Part shown: positions 49,881 through 59,600 of the stretch, one piece after another
How the letters are laid out: each line of letters opens with the position of its first letter
Numbering within the stretch: position 1 is the stretch's first letter
Source of the DNA: CAYZMS01 sp964479625
GTDB lineage: Bacteria > Bacteroidota > Bacteroidia > Chitinophagales > Saprospiraceae
Length of the DNA stretch: 64,000 nt
Assembly: GCA_964479625.1 (NCBI GenBank)
Contig: CAYZMS010000007.1
Span: 62,001-126,000 of the forward strand
Direction: 5' to 3'
Made by a program: the position numbers and the translations under genes
Notes under the pieces: model-generated
Told to the model about the DNA's origin: nothing
Databases searched by the model: none
What the model saw: the letters and a program-made list of their open reading frames with translations, nothing else

Positions 49881-52800
49881 TTACCTGATAAGGGTTACAC
49901 TCCCGGTAAAAAATGCTTCCTCTCCGTTAGGGAGCACTACCATTGCCTGGAATAAATATACTCCAGGCGGCATAGTTTCTCCCCTCAGGCTGCCGTCCCA
50001 ACCCAAATTTTCAATATTTGGAGCAAAATTCGAACGCTCAAAAACCTGCTCTCCCCAGCGGTCATAAATAAGGAGTTGCCCGATCTCCTCTACCTGCGGG
50101 GCAGTAAAAAGAGTGAAAAAATCATTCTGCCCGTCTCCGTTCGGAGAAAAAGCATTGGGGATATAAACCAAATCCTCTTCCAGCACGAAAACGGTGACCC
50201 GGTCGCTGGCAAAACAACCACCCTCATCACGAACAGTAAGCGTGTAGGTAGTGGTCACTTCGGGACGTACCAGGGCCAAAAGGGAATCGCTAATGATACT
50301 GCCATCCTGCGGTTGCCAGTCAAAAGAAGCAGCGGGGTTACCGAAAAGTTGAGGATCCAGCTGCAAACTATCTCCCAAAGCAATTTCCGTATCCGGGCCC
50401 AATTCCACCCCTATGGTCTCACTCACAGGTATTTCGAACACCTCCACATACTGGCAGCCATTGGCATCCTCTATGGTTAATTCATGAAGGCCGGTCGATA
50501 GGTTCCGAAACTGGCTTCCGGTGGAAAGCGTACCTCCATCCACTGCATACAAAAACGGAGCCTGGCCGCCAAAAACCGTGCCTACCTCCAAGCGCCCCCC
50601 ACTCTCCAATCCACAGGGGGGAGGGGTTGTCAAATGCTGAACGGAATCTATTATGGTGGTTACTTGTTCTACCAAAACGCTATTCATCCCGCTACACCCG
50701 GTGCGGGTATCGATAATTTGTAAAATATAGGTCCCCGGAGCGGCTACCCGGAGGGTTGTTCCGTTACCCAATTCCATTCCCAAGGCATTAAACCATCGGT
50801 AAGAGAAAAAAGGCCCAGTGGAGGATCCCGTTGCCTGTAGCACAACTGAAGAAGTATTACAATCCAGGTTTTCTGGCCGGGTAATTCGAACGATGGGACT
50901 TAGGGTGTCAAAACCAACGGTACGCTGAGCCTGCGCCCTACAGCCGGTAAAAGCATCCACTGCCGTCAGGGTGTATAGCCCCGGTTCATTGACCGTAATC
51001 ACAGGGGTATTCAGGGGTAAGGGCACCCCGTCGGGACCAACCCATTCAAAGCCTACGACGGTATCTCCGGTTGCAGTGAGTTGAACTACCTGCCGGTTGC
51101 AGGTCAAATTCCCACTGGAAACGATCTCCAAGGCAGGAGGATCAAAATCGGCACCAACGGTAAGGGTCAACCGATCGGCACAGCCCGTACTTTCATCAAA
51201 AACGCTGACCTGGTACCGGCCCACTTCCCTTACCCCGATCACCGGCCGGGAGGGATTGCCAAAAATAAAGCCACCATCCAAAGCCGTCCATTGATATTGC
51301 AAGGGGCCATGGTTTAAGGTTGCACTGGGGCTGGCATCCAAAACCAAGGTATCTACTTCACACCCCAAAAGCAATTGGTCGGTATTAACTACCTCGATCT
51401 GTGGAGGTATTGCCCTGTCCTCTACCTCGACAGCTACAGAAGCCCGGCATCCGTTAGCCGGGTTGAAGGCCGTAAATTGATACACTCCCGGAAGCTGAAT
51501 TAAGGGCTGTAAGGTTTGCCCATCCGCTACGATTCCTCCAAACGGCCCTGTCCAGTTGTATTGTAAACCAGGGGGCTGGCTACTACCGCTTAGCCTTGTA
51601 GTGACCTGACTACAGCTCAAAAAACGCTCTTCTAGAATAAAAACTTCCGGCCTGGCGGTATCTACCTCTATCAGAATGGAATCCCTGCTCAGGCATTGAT
51701 TATCCAGATTTTCTACTTCTAAATAGTAAGTACCGGCTTCCAGAATAGAAGGCTGAGTGGACTGTGCATTAATAATTACCTGCCCCGAATTTCCTGTCCA
51801 CTGGATACGTAAATTATTTGAATTGGCTGCAACTGAGGCATTTAGTTGAAGGGCTGGAGTATTACAATTCAGGGTACTATCGACTCCTGCTTCGATCCGT
51901 GGGGCTTCTTCATCCTGTAATACGGTAATACTTTCCAGATTGGAACAGCCGGAAAGCGTATCCTCCACAAAAAACAGATAAGTTCCCGGCTCCCTCACAT
52001 TTAATTGAACCTCTCCTCTATCACAAGCCGACGTATCTCCGGGTATGGCTACCTGGCACCATTGATAATCGAGGGCAGGATTCAGGGTGTCGATATCGGC
52101 AATAAAGATCAGGCTTTCCTCCCTGCAGTTCAGATTTCGGGACGGTATTTCCGGAATGGTTGGAAGAGCATCCGCCACTTCTACGAAGGCAGAATCAGTA
52201 GCCTGACAATAGTTGCGGACATTGGAAACCGTCAGTCGGTAAACCCCTCCGGCTCCTACCAGAGGGCTAGGGCCTGCTCTCCCACTAAGGATATTACCTC
52301 CTTCCGTTGCCTCCCACCGCAGTTGCAAGTCAGCACCCTGTTCGCTTAACCCTCCCTCCATGTTTACCTGGGGTTGTGCGCAACTGATGGTTTGGTCAGG
52401 CCCTGCCTCGACAAAGGGAACAACAATATCTTCTTCGACCAGAACGGTATCCGCCTCCAGGCATCCATTATTGATATTAAGTACTGTTAACTCATAAAGT
52501 CCGGGAGCTTCCGTTTGTACAAAGGGCTGGTCATCATCCGCTAAGGGTCCCCCCTGCAGTGACCGCCAACGATACTGGAATTCCGGACCGGCAGGGATTC
52601 CCGATCCTCCAAGGGTGATCAGGGTATCCCGGCAGTTTAACACCTGATCCGGACCGGCATCCGCTACGGGAATACCCCTATCCGCAAAAACCTCCACCGT
52701 TTGGCTAACAGGCACCCCGGAACTATCTACAACCAGTAAGGTATAGCGCCCGGGAGCCTGAACCACAACTTCCGGCCCGTCTATCGGACTGGAAAAGTCT

Positions 52801-55800
52801 CCCTCCAGTGTGCTCCAGCTGTAGGTACAAGCCAGGCAGTTTTCACAAAAGGTAGTGGTAAGTTCTACCTCCGGTCGATCACAGGTGATCGTATCAGGTG
52901 GATCAATGACAAAACAGGCTCCGCAACTGGACTCGACCACTTCTGCCGGAAGGGATTGCCGGCAACCCGTCCGCAGGTTTTCCACTTCCAGTTGATAGAT
53001 CCCTGGCTGCCCAACCAGAACTGCACTGCTATCAGTCCTACTCAGGATATCGGCTCCTGACCAGGTGTAGGCATAGGGTTCACCTGCGGGGTCCACGAAG
53101 GCGTCTAGCCAGAGGGAATTCCCTTCGCAGGGAAAGAAGCGATTCCCAAACCGAGTACTGGGCAGTTGGGCAGTCTCGAATACCGTGGAGGCAGCCACTG
53201 CCGAACAAGCATTGGCTAAATCGATAACTTCAAAAAAATAAGTACCCGGCTGGCTGACTGAGGTCGTTAAATCCTCACTAATGGTATCTCCATTGACATT
53301 GGTCCACAAATAGCGTATGTCCGGACCAGAAGAAGACCCGTTCCCTGAGATGGATACGGAGGTCTGAATACAACTTAAGGTATCCGGAAGAACCGTTGTA
53401 GCCACAGGAGCCTGGAAGTCCTCCCCAATAGTTACGGTAGCTGTATCACTGCAGGAAAAAACGGGATGAGTAGCTATCAATCCATAAAGACCTGCTTGAA
53501 CGGCACGCAGGGTATCTGCATTGCCGGTCGCTTGTCCATTGAACAGCCAGGAAGGATTACCACTGAAGGAAGGGCCAACCCTAAGGATTATAGCGGGGCG
53601 CCCACAGGTCAGAACCGAATCGATATACAGCAGTTCAGCCACCGGGCTAGTGGTATCCGGCCACACCCAGACACTATCGGCTGCCCGACAGCCACTTTGT
53701 CGATCGAATATTTCCAAGCGGTAAATATCTGCTTGAGTGACTGTTGGAGTCAAAGTGGTGGGGTTTATAATGGGGCTGCCATTGACAGCGTTCCATTGGT
53801 AGTCCAAATCAGCCCCCTGATCGGAGCCACTACCGTCCAACAAAAGGCTATTCGAAAGACAGTTGAAGGCAGTATCCATACCTGCGTCGACAACTGGCAG
53901 GTCGGCATCCTGCAATACCTCCACACTTGCCGTTGAAGTACAACCATTTGCCAGTTCCTGCACCTGAAGGGTATACCTTCCAGGAGTAGTTACCTCTGCT
54001 TGTTCCTGATCCGTGGGGCCCTGGATCTGACCATCCGGCGTAGTCCATTCGTAGGAGAAGCCCAGACCGCTGCTACTGCCGCTTCCATCCAGTGTAAGGG
54101 TAGTGATCTGGCAAGTGAGCACCTCTGGGGGAGCAATATCAGCCACAGGAGAAATGGTATCCAATCCGATATCTATGGGGCTGGAGCGCTGTGCGCAACT
54201 TACTGTATCCACGGTTTGTCCAATCTGTAGGAAATACCGCCCGGGATCGGTCACTTCAAGGGTGGGGCCTGAACCGATGATCGAGCCGCCATCCGCCTCC
54301 CACCGAAAACTTACCTGTCCAACCGGCGAAGAGGCCGATCCATCCAAATTAACTATTGGCTGGGTACAGGTGATGTCCTGTACCCCACTAACTACCGGCT
54401 CAGGGCGTAATACCATTAATTCCAGGGTGACAATGCTGTCGCAGCCATCGAACGTTTGCAGAGGTACTTCATAGGTTCCACTTTCGAAGAAGGTACTGTC
54501 CCCAATTGTAAAACCGGGACCGGGACATTGTACAACGGAAAGCGTATCGCGAATGGGCTCAAGTACCGTAAGATTTAGATTGATGATACTATCACAGCCC
54601 GTTACCGGATTGGTAAGGGTATCTTGGTATATACCTGTAGTTGAATAAGCCGAATTACCGATCTCAAAGGTATCTCCACTGCAGATGGTTTCCAATAAAT
54701 TTTCGACCGGAATAGGATCGACAAAGAGGGATAAGGCCACGATACTATCACAGCCCTGGGCGGTTTGTAGCGGAATGATATACTCCCCGGTTTCAAAAAA
54801 AGTACTATCCCCAACAGTTAATGTATCCCCGCCGCAAATGCGCTCATTGAGCCGTGCGGTGTCTGGAATGTCATAAATCGTAATGGTCAGGCAGGTATCC
54901 ATCATCATCCCACAAAAAGGCGGAAGCGGGTCGGTCAATTGTCGGCGCAGGCTATCCAATCGCAGTACTCCATCCGGGAGGGATAGGTTCATACTGTCTT
55001 CGCGGGCAAAAGACAAGCCACATATCTGGTAATTACCAGGAGGCAAGGTGGTTAGATCCGGGAAAGTGTCATAGGCGATCAGGATAGTATCCCTTCCAAT
55101 AGCCCAGGTATAATTATAATCTTCGGGATCGGGTGCCTGTCCGGGAAAGGATTGCATGGGTTGAATCTGCAAGCCCGGGTCTCCTTCGCACAGCCTGATC
55201 GAAGTGGTATTCGTCAAGCGACCGGCCTCGGCAAAGCAGCAATTTTCTCCCAAAGGATCGCAGAATTCAATTTTAATGGCATTGATCACATTGGCCGCTC
55301 CAATGATTGCCGTAGTGGGGTCTGTTCGAACCCGTAACTGCCAGGTTCCGTTGACCGGGCCTGAGTTAAAATCTTCGAGATCACCGGAATAGGGCCAGTA
55401 GGAACCATTCAGGGCCCCACCACTAAAAAAAAGGCCCAGGGAATTTTCCCAGCGGAGGGGATTTCCTGGGTCCGGCAAGGGCGTCATGGCCCCGGGAACA
55501 AACTCCACATTGTAGAGTTGAAAGGGAAATGTCTCTGTACCACCGATCGCATTAGGCCCCATCAATTGAATTTCGGTACCATTGGGAGCTTGCAGCCACA
55601 TCTCCAGGTTCGATATTTTAGCATGTCGGAAGTTAATACGAACCCTGCATACCCCCTGGCCAGGATCAGAAAGGTCATCGTTAATGATATCAAAGACCTC
55701 CAGGGAATAGCTCACTGTTTGATTGGGAGGCATGGGCAAACCGGTCTCCAGTTCGCAATTTTGAGCTCCAAGTCGGCTAAACGCCAAAAGGAGTATCCAT

Positions 55801-55820
55801 GGGATTATGATACGCTTCAT
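49881..55820 (-). CDS. Giant T9SS type B secreted protein with P-domain and about 15 PKD/Ig-like repeats
   Basis: This 1979-residue protein has a signal peptide ('MKRIIIPWILLLAFSRLGAQ') followed by a proprotein-convertase-P-like domain (about 30-190: 'MWLQAPNGTEIQL', 'SGPVNGTWQLRVRTDP'). Three repeats contain 'GDSTFFETGEYIIPLQT'-type and 'GCDSIV' motifs. About fifteen cysteine-bearing PKD/Ig-like repeats follow, each with a 'LDGSGSS...YQW...PGRYTLQV...GC' pattern, then one SprB-like repeat ('GGQAPFLYAVDGG'). The C-terminus ('YIPNAFSPNGDGQNDFFTLF', 'IYDRWGEQVFERSNF', 'PPGVYLFQAMV') is the gliding-motility-associated CTD that directs T9SS export. It is probably a long cell-surface adhesin. The frame is intact throughout. 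Confidence 0.9.
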   Translation of the reverse strand: MKRIIIPWILLLAFSRLGAQNCELETGLPMPPNQTVSYSLEVFDIINDDLSDPGQGVCRVRINFRHAKISNLEMWLQAPNGTEIQLMGPNAIGGTETFPFQLYNVEFVPGAMTPLPDPGNPLRWENSLGLFFSGGALNGSYWPYSGDLEDFNSGPVNGTWQLRVRTDPTTAIIGAANVINAIKIEFCDPLGENCCFAEAGRLTNTTSIRLCEGDPGLQIQPMQSFPGQAPDPEDYNYTWAIGRDTILIAYDTFPDLTTLPPGNYQICGLSFAREDSMNLSLPDGVLRLDSLRRQLTDPLPPFCGMMMDTCLTITIYDIPDTARLNERICGGDTLTVGDSTFFETGEYIIPLQTAQGCDSIVALSLFVDPIPVENLLETICSGDTFEIGNSAYSTTGIYQDTLTNPVTGCDSIINLNLTVLEPIRDTLSVVQCPGPGFTIGDSTFFESGTYEVPLQTFDGCDSIVTLELMVLRPEPVVSGVQDITCTQPIVNLDGSASSPVGQVSFRWEADGGSIIGSGPTLEVTDPGRYFLQIGQTVDTVSCAQRSSPIDIGLDTISPVADIAPPEVLTCQITTLTLDGSGSSSGLGFSYEWTTPDGQIQGPTDQEQAEVTTPGRYTLQVQELANGCTSTASVEVLQDADLPVVDAGMDTAFNCLSNSLLLDGSGSDQGADLDYQWNAVNGSPIINPTTLTPTVTQADIYRLEIFDRQSGCRAADSVWVWPDTTSPVAELLYIDSVLTCGRPAIILRVGPSFSGNPSWLFNGQATGNADTLRAVQAGLYGLIATHPVFSCSDTATVTIGEDFQAPVATTVLPDTLSCIQTSVSISGNGSSSGPDIRYLWTNVNGDTISEDLTTSVSQPGTYFFEVIDLANACSAVAASTVFETAQLPSTRFGNRFFPCEGNSLWLDAFVDPAGEPYAYTWSGADILSRTDSSAVLVGQPGIYQLEVENLRTGCRQSLPAEVVESSCGACFVIDPPDTITCDRPEVELTTTFCENCLACTYSWSTLEGDFSSPIDGPEVVVQAPGRYTLLVVDSSGVPVSQTVEVFADRGIPVADAGPDQVLNCRDTLITLGGSGIPAGPEFQYRWRSLQGGPLADDDQPFVQTEAPGLYELTVLNINNGCLEADTVLVEEDIVVPFVEAGPDQTISCAQPQVNMEGGLSEQGADLQLRWEATEGGNILSGRAGPSPLVGAGGVYRLTVSNVRNYCQATDSAFVEVADALPTIPEIPSRNLNCREESLIFIADIDTLNPALDYQWCQVAIPGDTSACDRGEVQLNVREPGTYLFFVEDTLSGCSNLESITVLQDEEAPRIEAGVDSTLNCNTPALQLNASVAANSNNLRIQWTGNSGQVIINAQSTQPSILEAGTYYLEVENLDNQCLSRDSILIEVDTARPEVFILEERFLSCSQVTTRLSGSSQPPGLQYNWTGPFGGIVADGQTLQPLIQLPGVYQFTAFNPANGCRASVAVEVEDRAIPPQIEVVNTDQLLLGCEVDTLVLDASPSATLNHGPLQYQWTALDGGFIFGNPSRPVIGVREVGRYQVSVFDESTGCADRLTLTVGADFDPPALEIVSSGNLTCNRQVVQLTATGDTVVGFEWVGPDGVPLPLNTPVITVNEPGLYTLTAVDAFTGCRAQAQRTVGFDTLSPIVRITRPENLDCNTSSVVLQATGSSTGPFFSYRWFNALGMELGNGTTLRVAAPGTYILQIIDTRTGCSGMNSVLVEQVTTIIDSVQHLTTPPPCGLESGGRLEVGTVFGGQAPFLYAVDGGTLSTGSQFRNLSTGLHELTIEDANGCQYVEVFEIPVSETIGVELGPDTEIALGDSLQLDPQLFGNPAASFDWQPQDGSIISDSLLALVRPEVTTTYTLTVRDEGGCFASDRVTVFVLEEDLVYIPNAFSPNGDGQNDFFTLFTAPQVEEIGQLLIYDRWGEQVFERSNFAPNIENLGWDGSLRGETMPPGVYLFQAMVVLPNGEEAFFTGSVTLIR

Positions 55821-55947
55821 CAGTGGGATATTGCGTTGGGATTATTTGGCGTTATCAAAGTACTTTGCCATTTTGAAACGCCTGATTCTATTTTTTAAAT
55901 ACTTTCGAGCGGAAACCTTTATTTTTCCCTCAAAATGCATTCAAACA

Positions 55948-56517
55948 ATGACAAAACGACTAATTCTCCTTTTTATGTTGGGTCTGGGTGCCCTTTCCCT
56001 GGAAGCACAACGAGGTAGTGACCTTTCTCTTTTACCTTTCGAACAACGGCTGTGGTATGGGGGTGGGTTTCAGTTGGGTTTTTCCGGAGGAAACAATATT
56101 TCCCTCTTCCAATTGGGGTTATCCCCCATGGCAGGCTACAAATTTACAAATTCCTGGTCAGCCGGGCCAAGATTTTCTCTTCTGGCTAATTTTTATACCG
56201 CTACCACCTTCAGCGGGCAGAGGGATAGTGCTCAACCAATCACCTGGGGGATTGGCGCCTTCACCCGTTTAAAGATCACTCCGGATATTTTCACCCACTT
56301 CGAATATGAGTATGCCAATGAAGCCATCATTACGACGGGATTCGATGAAATTGAAGTTATCAGGGCCAGGTTTAATAATTTTTTCGTAGGCGGTGGATAC
56401 AGTGCCGCTACGGGCCTGAACCGATTTGAAATGTTGATCCTGTACAACATAAATCAAGACGACAGATTTATCGTATCCCCCTGGCAATTCCGCTTTGGGG
56501 TTACCCGAAACTTTTAG
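55948..56517 (+). CDS. Small outer-membrane beta-barrel-like protein
   Basis: The ATG at 55948 gives 'MTKRLILLFMLGLGALSLEA' as signal peptide and a 189-residue product; the ORF continues upstream to 55807 without support. The mature part alternates polar and aromatic/hydrophobic residues with glycines ('LWYGGGFQLGFSGGNNISLF', 'AGYKFTNSWSAGPRFSLLAN') and ends 'WQFRFGVTRNF', with a C-terminal Phe as in outer-membrane barrels. This suggests an eight-stranded barrel of unknown role. It is divergent from the giant adhesin, 127 bp between starts. Confidence 0.65.
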   Translation: MTKRLILLFMLGLGALSLEAQRGSDLSLLPFEQRLWYGGGFQLGFSGGNNISLFQLGLSPMAGYKFTNSWSAGPRFSLLANFYTATTFSGQRDSAQPITWGIGAFTRLKITPDIFTHFEYEYANEAIITTGFDEIEVIRARFNNFFVGGGYSAATGLNRFEMLILYNINQDDRFIVSPWQFRFGVTRNF

Positions 56518-56818
56518 CGATCAGGCTTGGAGCCCCCCAAACCTTTAAGGTCAAAGGTCAGGGGTACTTGTTTCAGACTCCAACTGGGGAAGCGGGCAAA
56601 GTCCGGTAAATGTTTAGTCACAAGCCCTCGAAAGTTTAGAAAAACGGCATCCAGGCGCATAAAGCTCATTCGAAATTCTTCCTCAAAATCCGAAATTCAG
56701 CTTCCCGGCGATGGTTCCCGGCTGCCGAAAAGGTAGTGGCCTTTCTATCGGGAAGGCTTCGCTCCAGAACCTTTTCCATTACCTGGCGCTCTTTTGACCT
56801 ATGATCAACGAACACCTT
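56518..56818. other. Convergent intergenic gap without recognised gene
   Basis: These 301 bp lie between the barrel gene (+) and the TonB receptor (-). I see no coding frame with family character, no strong hairpin with T-run and no repeat. Confidence 0.5.
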
Positions 56819-59275
56819 TTATAAGTCAATCGTCAAGCCCAGCAAAAAATTTCGTGTGGCCTGAGGAAAAAATGCCTGATCCACCAGCGTGCTACCCCCA
56901 AATTCATAGCGGTAGGAATAGGCATTGGTTTCATAAAGGCCATCGAACAGATTCTGCACCAAAAAGGTTAATTCGATCCGTTTCAGAAAACCCGCATCGA
57001 TCCCATAGGCAATCCGTAGATCAGTAAAGCTATAAGGGTCTATACTATTTTCCAGATCGGAAGTATTATCAATGAACTGGCGACTGACGTATTTGGCCTG
57101 AAGTTCTAGGCCCAGATCCTGCTTTTTGAACCAACCTGCTTTTTTGAAGGGTTCATAAGTCAGGCCAATCGCTGTAATAACATTTGGAGAAAAGGAAAGG
57201 TCTGTATTTTCATGTTCCACTGCTGTTTGGCCGATATAGTTAAATTGCTCATCATATTGATCCACAAACTCTAGGAACCGATCTACCTTATTTCGACTGA
57301 ATGTTGCGTTTCCATCTATTCGTAGGAGGTCATTGAGTTGCCATCCACCAGAAAACTCCAGGCCCAGTCGGTAACTGTCGTCAATATTAACCCTGGTGTA
57401 GGCCCCCACATCGTTCACCTGACCGTTCAAGGCCAGTTGGTCCCGGTAATACATGTGATAAGCATTGATCTCGAGTGCCGCACGGCCACCTGTCCAGCGA
57501 AAGCCAACTTCCGTGTTATAAAGGGTTTCGGGCCGGGGTCGACTGGCCGGAGTCGATTCGACATAGTCATTGCGGTTTGGCTCCCTGTTGGCAATGGCGA
57601 AGGAAGCGTAGGCCTGGGTATTGGGGTGAATCTGCCAAAGCAAACCTATCTTTGGGTTGAAAAAATGAAGTTGGTCGCATTGCTCCACGTCCGTTCCGTT
57701 CAGATCGTTTCCGAGAAAGTCATAATCAACCCGCCGGTATTGCAGATCCAGGTAGGCATTTAGGTCTGCTTCAAGGTCATAGTTGACTTTCGAAAAAATA
57801 TTGAAATCTCCCTTGCGGGCATCGTTCTCGTAGTAACGGTCTCCGGGCTCCAGGTCGCTGGCCACCTCCGCCCAGATGACTTCCCCGAAATGCTTCCCTT
57901 CGTAAATATGCATCCCACCTCCCAGGGTAAGTGCCCAACGCTTTTTATTGAAATTTACATTGTACACCGCCCCATAGAAGTCATTGTCCAACCATAATCG
58001 ACGAACCAGATCGGGAGTAAGAAGGGAATCCTCCACCATTACCGGGGCCAGGCCATAATCCTCGAAATTTTGATCTGCCTTATATTGTTCGAAAAAACCT
58101 GCTCCCTGCGTGTAATGCAGAGAAATATTTCCATTTACCGTGGGACTAATCGTCTGAGAGAAGTGCAATTGGTAATGAGTCTGCCGGTAATCATCCACTT
58201 CATTTTCATACGGTTCTCCGTTTTTTTCAGTTCCGGCAGGATTGAATGTTCGTGTTTCGCGATCATCCAACAGGTCGGTAGAGACTCCATACCAGGCCTG
58301 GTAAGTGACCTCATGACCGGAAAAGGTGTTGAACCGAATTACATTCTTTGGGTTTTGCATAGCCGCAGCGATATACCAGGAATCCAGGTCGGAGGTAGCC
58401 CTGTCGATATACCCATCAGAAGTTATCCTGGATAAACGACCTTCCACCGAAAACCGGTCTTCGATCAACCCGGTTCCGAATTGGACATTTCGTTTGAAGG
58501 TGTTAAAGGAACCGACAGAAGCGCTACTCCTTGCAAGTGGGGTACCTGGAGGTGATCCGGTATTGAGATTCAGTGTTGCTCCAAAGGCCCCCGCTCCGTT
58601 GGTCGAACTTCCTACCCCGCGTTGAATCTGTACATCCTTTACAGAAGACATAAAATCCGGCATATTGACCCAGAAAACCCCCTGAGATTCGGCATCATTT
58701 ATCGGGATACCGTTTATGGTCACATTGATCCGGGTGGGGTCCGTACCGCGGATACGGATACCGGTATACCCTACCCCGGCCCCGGCATCAGAGGTCACCA
58801 CTGCCGAAGGGGTCCACCGCAACAAAAAGGGAACATCCAATCCCAGGTTGCGCTTTTCAAGTGCCTGCTTGGACAGGTTGGTAAAAGTCATGGGGGTACG
58901 TTCATCTGCTCTTGTAGCTGAGACCGTCAGTGATTGCAGGTCCATTCCTTTTTCCCTAAGAGCGAAGGAAAAATCGGAATGATTACAGTTTTCCTTTAAT
59001 CTGATAGTTTGAACCTGGGTATCGAAGCCCAGGTAAGAAACTTCCAGTTGGTAGGTTTTTCCCACCTCCAGTTCAAGTTGGAAGCGCCCCTTTTCATCAG
59101 TAGCTGTACCCAAAGAATGGGCCCGGACCATAATGGCCGCCCCTTCCAACGGATTGTCTTGTTGATCGGTGATCCGCCCATGGACCACGCATTGTCCATG
59201 GATTTCCTGAGCAGTAAAAAGAACTGCGAAAAGAAAGACCTTCAATACCACGCTCTTTAGCTTGGTGTTGATCAT
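56819..59275 (-). CDS. TonB-dependent outer-membrane receptor, probably for thiamine
   Basis: This 818-residue protein has a signal peptide and then a carboxypeptidase-regulatory-like domain (about 28-110: 'VVHGRITDQQDNPLEGAAIM', 'GTATDEKGRFQLEL'). A plug domain follows ('TGIRIRGTDPTRINVTINGI', 'VQIQRGVGSSTNGAGAFGAT'), then a 22-strand-type barrel ending 'ATRNFLLGLTIDL'. No clear TonB-box consensus is visible. It imports a large or scarce ligand across the outer membrane using TonB energy. The TPP riboswitch immediately upstream identifies the regulon and makes thiamine or a derivative the likely ligand. No pnuT-type inner-membrane transporter follows it here. Confidence 0.85.
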   Translation of the reverse strand: MINTKLKSVVLKVFLFAVLFTAQEIHGQCVVHGRITDQQDNPLEGAAIMVRAHSLGTATDEKGRFQLELEVGKTYQLEVSYLGFDTQVQTIRLKENCNHSDFSFALREKGMDLQSLTVSATRADERTPMTFTNLSKQALEKRNLGLDVPFLLRWTPSAVVTSDAGAGVGYTGIRIRGTDPTRINVTINGIPINDAESQGVFWVNMPDFMSSVKDVQIQRGVGSSTNGAGAFGATLNLNTGSPPGTPLARSSASVGSFNTFKRNVQFGTGLIEDRFSVEGRLSRITSDGYIDRATSDLDSWYIAAAMQNPKNVIRFNTFSGHEVTYQAWYGVSTDLLDDRETRTFNPAGTEKNGEPYENEVDDYRQTHYQLHFSQTISPTVNGNISLHYTQGAGFFEQYKADQNFEDYGLAPVMVEDSLLTPDLVRRLWLDNDFYGAVYNVNFNKKRWALTLGGGMHIYEGKHFGEVIWAEVASDLEPGDRYYENDARKGDFNIFSKVNYDLEADLNAYLDLQYRRVDYDFLGNDLNGTDVEQCDQLHFFNPKIGLLWQIHPNTQAYASFAIANREPNRNDYVESTPASRPRPETLYNTEVGFRWTGGRAALEINAYHMYYRDQLALNGQVNDVGAYTRVNIDDSYRLGLEFSGGWQLNDLLRIDGNATFSRNKVDRFLEFVDQYDEQFNYIGQTAVEHENTDLSFSPNVITAIGLTYEPFKKAGWFKKQDLGLELQAKYVSRQFIDNTSDLENSIDPYSFTDLRIAYGIDAGFLKRIELTFLVQNLFDGLYETNAYSYRYEFGGSTLVDQAFFPQATRNFLLGLTIDL

Positions 59276-59303
59276 AATATTTCATCTTTATGCTAAGTCA
59301 ATT

Positions 59304-59324
59304 CTGCCCGAGGGGCTTGGGCAG
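59304..59324 (-). promoter_or_regulatory. Leader hairpin between aptamer and receptor start
   Basis: CTGCCC and GGGCAG form a 6-bp stem 29 bp before the receptor ATG. It could be the riboswitch's expression platform, acting on ribosome access, since no T-run follows on the minus strand. Confidence 0.35.
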
Positions 59325-59391
59325 CTTTTTCCACCGAACGGCGGGCGAAAGAGCTCTCACCTGCACATTCCAACATACCGAAGGTACTCAC

Positions 59392-59463
59392 CTTCCCTTC
59401 CCGGCATTACCCGGGCAGGTTCAAAGGGTATGATCTCAGCCGACGATTCATTCCTAAGGGAAG
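59392..59463 (-). promoter_or_regulatory. TPP riboswitch (THI element)
   Basis: Read on the minus strand, the element shows the conserved TPP-binding pieces in order: CTGAGA, then ATACCC, GAACCTG, and CCCGGGTAATGCCGGGAAGG. P1 is closed by CTTCCCTT (59463-59456) pairing with AAGGGAAG (59399-59392), a perfect 8-bp stem. It starts about 190 bp before the TonB receptor ATG and would lower its expression when thiamine pyrophosphate is plentiful. The 5' half (AGGAATG instead of GGGGTGC) is unusual, with no obvious P3. Confidence 0.88.
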
Positions 59464-59600
59464 AGTGAAAGGTGATGGGTGATTTTAGCTTTTCGACCAC
59501 CGGCCAAAAATCAGTTTTCAATTATCGCCTAATACTAATCTCTCATGCAATCATCGGCACCCCATGAGTGGATTCAGCAAAAGTAACGATAAATCGGAGA

